From an uncultured Balneolaceae bacterium (GTDB lineage: Bacteria; Bacteroidota; Rhodothermia; Balneolales; Balneolaceae): a stretch of 10,270 nt of DNA. The notes beneath the pieces were generated by a model that saw only the letters and a list, made by a program, of their open reading frames with translations, was not told where the DNA came from and did no database searches. Positions 6,559 to 10,270 of this stretch are shown in pieces; positions within the stretch are counted from its first letter, which is position 1, and every line of letters starts with the position of its first letter. Location of the stretch: positions 1-10,270 of the forward strand of contig CALJMB010000271.1 of assembly GCA_937982515.1 (NCBI GenBank), read 5' to 3'. The position numbers and the translations under genes are program-made.

Positions 6559-7530
6559 ATGAACATGAACCGAGCAACAAGCCCCGACATGCCATCACTT
6601 TCTGATATTCAGGCTGCATATGAACATATCTCCGGCGTCGTTCACCGCACGCCTGTACTGACCAGCAGCCAGGTCAACAAACGATCGGGCGCAGAAGTCT
6701 TCTTCAAATGTGAAAACTTCCAAAAAGCCGGGGCATTTAAATTCCGGGGAGCGTGTAACACGGTCTTTTCACTACCGGATGAAAGAGCCCAGCAGGGCGT
6801 GGCCACGCACTCTTCAGGCAACCACGCACAGGCTATTGCTCTGGCGGCAAAAATGAGAAGCATTCCCGCTTTCATTGTGATGCCGGAAAATGCCGCCGGC
6901 GTTAAGGTAAGAGCTGTAAGTGGGTATGGTGCTGAAATTACCTTCTGTGAGCCTACTCTGGAAGCGAGGGAAAAGACATTAGAAAAAGTAGTAGAACAGA
7001 CCGGAGCCACGTTCATTCATCCCTATAACAACGCTCAGATTATTGCCGGCCAGGGAACAGCCGCGCTGGAGCTGCTGCAAGATCAGCCGGAACTGGATAG
7101 CATTCTCATTCCGGTAGGTGGCGGAGGACTGGCGAGCGGCACGGCTATTGCGGCAGCAGGTATCAATCCTGACATTAAGGTGATAGGTTGTGAACCGGAG
7201 CTGGCCAATGATGCATATCTGTCTTTAACATCCGGAAAGCTGATGCCCGCAAAAAATTCCCTTACCCTCGCCGATGGCCTCCGCACATCACCAGGTGAAC
7301 TAACCTTTGCATGCATCCAAAGGTATATTCATAAAATCGTCACCGTTTCAGAAGATCAAATCGTCGAGGCCATGTGCTTTATATGGGAGCGCATGAATAT
7401 TATCATCGAACCATCCTCTGCCGTTCCGATAGCCGCCTTATTTTATGACAAAGTAGAAGCAGCCGGAAAAAATGTTGGGGTAATTATCAGCGGAGGGAAT
7501 GTAGACCTTGATCATTTGCCCTGGAAATGA
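6559..7530 (+). CDS. serine racemase / threonine (serine, hydroxyaspartate) ammonia-lyase family PLP enzyme
   Basis: The product is a 323-residue fold-type II PLP enzyme of the cytosol. Lys61 in AFKFRGACN is the expected Schiff-base lysine, and SSGNHAQA (85-92) is the substrate-binding loop. Ser86 corresponds to the re-face catalytic Ser of serine racemase. GGGGLASG (187-194) is the PLP-phosphate loop, and SGGNVD lies near the C-terminus. EPELANDAY (212-220) keeps Glu, Ala and Asp at the spacing of the divalent-metal site of serine racemases (Glu212, Ala216, Asp218). No C-terminal ACT-like regulatory domain is present, so it is not a biosynthetic IlvA; the length matches serine racemase and catabolic threonine dehydratase. 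Either racemisation of serine or beta-elimination to 2-oxo acids and ammonia is possible. The ATG at 6559 has AGGA four bases upstream. A second in-frame ATG at 6565 is an alternative with wider spacing. It looks monocistronic. Confidence 0.9.
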   Translation: MNMNRATSPDMPSLSDIQAAYEHISGVVHRTPVLTSSQVNKRSGAEVFFKCENFQKAGAFKFRGACNTVFSLPDERAQQGVATHSSGNHAQAIALAAKMRSIPAFIVMPENAAGVKVRAVSGYGAEITFCEPTLEAREKTLEKVVEQTGATFIHPYNNAQIIAGQGTAALELLQDQPELDSILIPVGGGGLASGTAIAAAGINPDIKVIGCEPELANDAYLSLTSGKLMPAKNSLTLADGLRTSPGELTFACIQRYIHKIVTVSEDQIVEAMCFIWERMNIIIEPSSAVPIAALFYDKVEAAGKNVGVIISGGNVDLDHLPWK

Positions 7531-7534
7531 TCAA
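7508..7534 (+). terminator. perfect 10-bp stem-loop spanning the PLP-enzyme stop codon
   Basis: TTGATCATTT (7508-7517) and AAATGATCAA (7525-7534) are exact inverted repeats around a 7-nt loop. They cover the last codons and the TGA stop. No T-run follows, so it may be a 3' RNA-stabilising hairpin, a weak terminator or coincidence. Confidence 0.3.
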
Positions 7535-7588
7535 TCAGTGGATTGTCAACCAGCTTTATCCAGATATCTTATTCTGTGCATTGCAATT

Positions 7589-7760
7589 ATGAACCATAAA
7601 ACCGCACTTATCGAAGGGGTGTTAGCAGGGCAGCCACGGCCCTGACTCTCCGGCAGCAGAGCTGTCACATTCCGGCTTCCACCCGCCTTACTGCGGCAAC
7701 CCCGCCGTGTTTCGGTCGAAATGACGCCTTCTGCTTTTGCTTCCTCTTTTATTTAATAGA
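7589..7760. other. intergenic debris, possible degraded repeat
   Basis: This lies in the 557-nt gap between the PLP enzyme and the AI-2E permease. It contains small stem-loops (CAGGGC 7626-7631 with GCCCTG 7639-7644; CCGC/GCGG around 7683-7695) and a GTCACATTCCG ... TTCGGTCGAAATGACG arrangement. That arrangement resembles the dispersed GTCATTCCG/CGAAATGAC sequences common in Bacteroidota intergenic regions. Only very short open frames occur, and no coding gene is supported. Confidence 0.3.
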
Positions 7761-7766
7761 ACTTAA

Positions 7767-8091
7767 CAACCCTGCCCGAGAGAGGGAACAATTAATGCTC
7801 AAAATAACTTTGAAGGCAAGGAGTATAAAGACTCGATCACTCTAAACGGATTGTACATACCCCTACCCGTTCCGGAGCTAAATTAGAAAATCATGAAAAG
7901 AACTTTATACCTTCATCTGGAGAATCAGCAGACAATTGAACTAAATACAGGTTGCCGTTTTACCGGTACACAAGACAAGCCGGGATAGCTACAGGAGTAC
8001 ATTCCGGCCTGAAATCCTTAATCATTTACAGAACTGGCGGATAGATTTATCCCGGAAACAAGAGAGCCGGGAAAACGAGCCTAATTTATGA
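7767..8091 (+). pseudogene. possible decayed or frameshifted small gene
   Basis: Three short open stretches lie end to end. Positions 7767-7886 are open without a good start and end YIPLPVPELN-stop. Positions 7893-7988 read ATG to stop as a 31-residue peptide beginning MKRTLYLHLENQQTIELNTG, in the same frame after a single TAG. Positions 7945-8091 are open in the +1 frame and end RIDLSRKQESRENEPNL, with a TGA that overlaps the ATG of the AI-2E gene (ATGA). Composition looks protein-like and the ATGA overlap is typical of coupled genes. A gene broken by one stop and one indel is therefore possible, but no family is recognised and chance is not excluded. The 31-residue reading could also be a real small ORF. 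Confidence 0.2.
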
Positions 8092-9173
8092 ACGACTACC
8101 CCCCTGCATTTCAGTATCTCGTCAGGTTACTTCTGACTTTTGCTATCGTGGCCGCATTAGTCATGGCCAAAGCCTTGCTTGCACCTCTCTTCTTTGCTTT
8201 GCTATTTGCATATCTGCTTTATCCGGGCGCAAAATGGCTGGAAGACCGTGGCGTATCGAGAATTGCAGCTAACCTGATACTCATTGTAGGATCGATCGCC
8301 TTTTTGTCGGGCTGCATTTTTCTCATTGCCAGCCTGGTTACCTCATTTACCGAAAATATACCTGAGATCAGGGCCCAATTTAAAGAAAACATATATGCTC
8401 TCCGGCAAGCAGTTAAAAACACCACAGGAATTACCATTTACCAACAAAATAATTTGCTGGATACCTTTGGTTCCGCCGGTAATTATCTTAACAGATTGTT
8501 TTCAGCCACAACCAATACGATTCTTGCAATAGGCCTGATACCTGTCTATACTTTTTTACTGCTCTTCTACCGCAATAAATTCAGGACATTCATCTCCATG
8601 CTGGTCCGTCCGGAGCAGGAAGATACGGTAGAGAACATCGCCAATCAGGTAGCAGAAGTGATGCCCCGCTATCTTAAAGGGCTCTTCGTTGTATTCTTTA
8701 TACTTATCGGCCTTAACTCGTTGGGTTTCTACATTATTGGAATACAGTACGCTTTCTTCCTCGGAGTTGTGGCCGCATTTTTTAATCTGATTCCTTATAT
8801 GGGCACCGTTATCGGTTATGGAATCGTATTTATTTTTGTATTTCTAACCCAATCGCCTTCATTGGCTTTATTGGTGGTTGTACAATTCTTTATAGTTCAG
8901 TTTCTCGAAAATAACATTCTTACGCCCAATATAACCGGTGCTTATGTCAGCATTAACCCTCTTGTCATAATTTTTTCGCTGATCGCAGGGGGTATGATAT
9001 GGGGCCTTCCCGGCATGTTCATGATTATACCTTATCTGGCCATGTTTAAAATCGGATGTGAAAACACTCCCAGCCTCAAACCTATAGGATATCTGCTAAG
9101 TACCCGTGGCGCTGAACAGCACTCGATCAGCATTCAGTCATTAAAAAAAACCTTCGGCTGGACAGAAGATTAG
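8088..9173 (+). CDS. AI-2E family transporter (PerM/YhhT, UPF0118)
   Basis: The product is a 361-residue polytopic inner-membrane protein. Hydrophobic segments lie near 12-30, 31-47, 60-86, 144-162, 198-220, 221-245, 246-278 and 290-322, with a soluble stretch (about 87-140) between the N-terminal and central helices. Family signatures are FFNLIPYMGT (231-240), QFLENNILTP (271-280) and WGLPGMFMIIPYLAMFKI (305-322). Members include TqsA, linked to autoinducer-2 export, and PerM-type permeases, some linked to Na+/H+ exchange. The substrate cannot be deduced here. The length matches the family and the protein looks intact. The ATG at 8088 has no Shine-Dalgarno motif and overlaps the stop of a possible decayed frame upstream. 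The stop (9171-9173) overlaps by 4 nt the stop of the convergent ribbon-helix-helix gene, leaving no room for a dedicated terminator. Confidence 0.9.
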   Translation: MNDYPPAFQYLVRLLLTFAIVAALVMAKALLAPLFFALLFAYLLYPGAKWLEDRGVSRIAANLILIVGSIAFLSGCIFLIASLVTSFTENIPEIRAQFKENIYALRQAVKNTTGITIYQQNNLLDTFGSAGNYLNRLFSATTNTILAIGLIPVYTFLLLFYRNKFRTFISMLVRPEQEDTVENIANQVAEVMPRYLKGLFVVFFILIGLNSLGFYIIGIQYAFFLGVVAAFFNLIPYMGTVIGYGIVFIFVFLTQSPSLALLVVVQFFIVQFLENNILTPNITGAYVSINPLVIIFSLIAGGMIWGLPGMFMIIPYLAMFKIGCENTPSLKPIGYLLSTRGAEQHSISIQSLKKTFGWTED

Positions 9174-9508
9174 GCCTGAAACGCTTTTTCTGCACAATCC
9201 GGACAATCCAGCCAGTTTTCGTTGGGTATTTTAGCCAGCGCCGCAGGACTCTTTCCACGTTCAAATACTGGTCGGTAGAGAATTTCACCATCACCATGAG
9301 CCTCACCGCAACTATAGCAGTTAACCTCTCCTTCTACCTCTTTCGGTGTATAACCTGAAACAACCCATCCCTCGTGGCCTGTATGTGTAGCAAGACTTTC
9401 CAGAGCCGCGCGCACAGTTTGAGATTTGTTTCCGTCATAAAACTTATTTGCCAGGTCTTCTAACAAAATAACGGTGTTGTTATCCAGTGTAAAGTTAAGC
9501 CGTTTCAT
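9170..9508 (-). CDS. ribbon-helix-helix protein with C-terminal double CxxC (zinc-ribbon-like) region
   Basis: The product is 112 residues from the ATG at 9508. Residues 2-42 fit a CopG/Arc-type ribbon-helix-helix domain. The strand is KRLNFTLD, helix A is NTVILLEDLANKFY, the turn is DGNKS and helix B is QTVRAALESLA; such domains bind DNA as dimers. The C-terminal half carries Cys64-x2-Cys67 (NCYSCGEAH, with His71) and Cys102-x2-Cys105 (DCPDCAE), a likely metal-binding pair of knuckles. A longer in-frame reading from 9580 would run through the upstream MerC gene and is disfavoured. The start lies inside the end of that gene (14-nt overlap), implying translational coupling. A metal- or redox-responsive repressor of its own operon is inferred from the domain pair and the operator-like repeats upstream. 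A NikR homologue is unlikely, as the C-terminal region does not look like an ACT domain. Confidence 0.72.
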   Translation of the reverse strand: MKRLNFTLDNNTVILLEDLANKFYDGNKSQTVRAALESLATHTGHEGWVVSGYTPKEVEGEVNCYSCGEAHGDGEILYRPVFERGKSPAALAKIPNENWLDCPDCAEKAFQA

Positions 9509-9884
9509 AGTGTTTGTGCTTCTGTTTTTGATGGTGTCGATAATTTCTCCAGTGACCAGAAATAAGCAGTATACTGCCAATCAGAGTCATAAACGCTTCA
9601 CCCCACGCTCCAATCCAGTCGTGTAGTAACCAAGCCAGCCCTACAACAGACAAACCGGAATATAGCAACATCGGAATAAGAAAAGTTTTGGAGTGCTTAC
9701 GGACAGCAAATAGAACGGTGGGTACGATGAGAATGAATAAAACGGGATGAGACCAGCGATGTACAACCTCGGCAAACGGCCAGAGAGGCAACAAGGCTAA
9801 AGTAACAGGAAAAAACAGGCAGTGGACAGCGCAAAGCCCTGAGATACCGATACCTATCCTGTCCCACAGCGAGACGTATTTCAA
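9495..9884 (-). CDS. MerC domain membrane protein with His-rich tail
   Basis: The product is 129 residues with four hydrophobic helices (about 10-34, 46-62, 67-87 and 91-110). The first contains SGLCAVHCLFFP, whose Cys18 and Cys22 match the cysteine pair of MerC-family proteins, which take up Hg(II) or other thiophilic metals across the inner membrane. The C-terminal cysteines of classical transposon MerC are absent. Instead the tail HWRNYRHHQKQKHKHYETA contains six histidines, a plausible metal-binding cluster. No merR, merA or merT is visible, so mercury resistance should not be assumed; many chromosomal MerC-like proteins have other metals or unknown substrates. The start is TTG at 9884, with no in-frame ATG nearby; an upstream in-frame stop at 9900-9902 limits alternatives. 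The downstream ribbon-helix-helix gene overlaps its end by 14 nt. Confidence 0.8.
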   Translation of the reverse strand: MKYVSLWDRIGIGISGLCAVHCLFFPVTLALLPLWPFAEVVHRWSHPVLFILIVPTVLFAVRKHSKTFLIPMLLYSGLSVVGLAWLLHDWIGAWGEAFMTLIGSILLISGHWRNYRHHQKQKHKHYETA

Positions 9885-9903
9885 GATAAAATTGAAAGTT
9901 TAA

Positions 9904-9945
9904 TAATAGTGTGTATTGAGTGTGTATAATATATGTACACTATTA
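9904..9945. promoter_or_regulatory. candidate operator: inverted and direct GTGT repeats upstream of merC-like gene
   Basis: TAATAGTGT (9904-9912) and ACACTATTA (9937-9945) form a perfect 9-bp inverted pair. Inside, GTGTA (9922-9926) and TACAC (9936-9940) form a second inverted pair. GTGTGTAT also repeats directly at 9909-9916 and 9920-9927, 11 bp apart, about one helical turn. Ribbon-helix-helix regulators commonly bind such closely spaced repeated half-sites. The array covers the -10 box and much of the spacer of the predicted promoter, fitting repression. That the co-encoded protein binds here is inference. Confidence 0.5.
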
Positions 9946-9956
9946 AATATAATCAA
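9928..9956 (-). promoter_or_regulatory. sigma70-like promoter for the merC-like/RHH operon
   Basis: On the minus strand, TTGATT (9956-9951) lies 17 bp before TATATT (9933-9928), about 44 bp upstream of the TTG start. The boxes match consensus at 4/6 and 5/6 positions. AT-richness of the region weakens the call, and the organism may use variant promoters. Confidence 0.45.
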
Positions 9957-10056
9957 CGCTTAGTATTTCGTTTCATCCCCTACCCTTTCTCCGGGCCATG
10001 ACAGGCCTTAATTATTTGGATCGGATCCATTTATAACACACATGCATTGTATATTA

Positions 10057-10225
10057 GGGCGTGTTGACCTTCAGCCTGAGCATGTGGATGTGCGGGTGAT
10101 TTGGTGCAGATCAAGGCGCTTTCTGCAGGCCAATGTGGTTCATTGGCCAAAGAAAGTAACCCCGACAAGCCTGTCGGGGCCTAATCCGCCCAAAGACACG
10201 CCGCACGTTGAATGGCCACACGCCC
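10057..10225. repeat. complete 169-bp TA-flanked terminal-inverted-repeat mini-element (MITE-like)
   Basis: The left end GGGCGTGTTGACCTTCA (10057-10073) is inverted at the right end (10209-10225) with 14 of 17 matches. TA lies directly outside both ends (10055-10056 and 10226-10227), as for elements that target TA, such as IS630/Tc1-mariner and some IS5 groups. The interior has two stem-loops: GGCCAAT/ATTGGCC (about 10124-10147) and CCCCGACA-AGCC-TGTCGGGG (10160-10179). The right 47 bases recur at 1-47, and the two ends recur as the palindrome at 4203-4243. The open frame across it follows from repeat sequence and is not a gene. The last bases of the window (10228-10270) show nothing recognisable. 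Confidence 0.75.
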
Positions 10226-10270
10226 TAGTCCCCCTACTCTAGTGATTCCGCAATGCACGGATAAGCTCGC

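Noticed and set aside
9170..9580. 136-codon version of the RHH gene starting upstream at 9580
   Set aside because: The extra N-terminal residues come from the out-of-frame reading of the MerC-like gene. The ribbon-helix-helix strand begins right after the ATG at 9508.
10042..10242. 66-codon open frame on the plus strand
   Set aside because: It runs almost entirely through the 169-bp mini-element, includes the terminal inverted repeats and hairpins, and resembles no protein family.
1..10270. CRISPR arrays, tRNA, rRNA, prophage or complete insertion sequence with transposase
   Set aside because: No regularly spaced direct repeats, cloverleaf sequences, conserved rRNA segments, or transposase/integrase motifs were seen on either strand.

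Overview
The window looks like a chromosome segment from the FCB group of bacteria, most likely Balneolota/Rhodothermota or a close Bacteroidota relative. Three things suggest this. Most start codons have A/T-rich upstream sequence and no Shine-Dalgarno motif. Base composition is moderate apart from one GC-rich intergenic block. The gene types fit, notably an SbsA-type Ig-like lipoprotein with a C-ATPTSPTGGPPD N-terminus and a thioredoxin-like [2Fe-2S] ferredoxin. This placement is inference; no rRNA or tRNA gene is present to test it.

Layout. Positions 1-47 are the right end of a small terminal-inverted-repeat element. A leftward pair follows: an Ig-like-domain lipoprotein (2661-1024) and, 20 bp downstream, an MprF/YbhN-type flippase-domain membrane protein (1003-47) whose stop codon lies on the junction with the repeat. 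A divergent promoter region holding a perfect 9-bp inverted repeat separates these from a small outer-membrane beta-barrel protein (2888-3373). Next come a 118-bp palindromic repeat, a [2Fe-2S] ferredoxin-like protein (3738-4100), a miniature perfect palindrome of the element seen at position 1, and an AsmA-like membrane-anchored protein (4305-5966). A roughly 450-bp GC-rich multi-hairpin block precedes a serine racemase/threonine ammonia-lyase family enzyme (6559-7530). The 7531-8087 gap holds repeat debris and possibly a decayed small gene. It is followed by an AI-2E/PerM family permease (8088-9173).

The right end carries a compact leftward two-gene unit. It encodes a MerC-type four-helix membrane protein with a His-rich tail (9884-9495) and, overlapping it by 14 nt, a ribbon-helix-helix protein with a Cys-x2-Cys pair repeated (9508-9170). 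A sigma70-like promoter upstream is covered by inverted and direct GTGT repeats. This looks like a self-regulated metal-handling module, and it is the best candidate here for an incompletely described system. A complete 169-bp copy of the terminal-inverted-repeat element, flanked by TA, closes the window.

The protein genes do not form one pathway; apart from the two leftward pairs they look like single-gene units. What ties the window together is the repeat content. There are three copies or derivatives of one TA-flanked mini-element and two relatives of a second palindromic family. A conserved hairpin module is shared between the mini-element and the GC-rich block.
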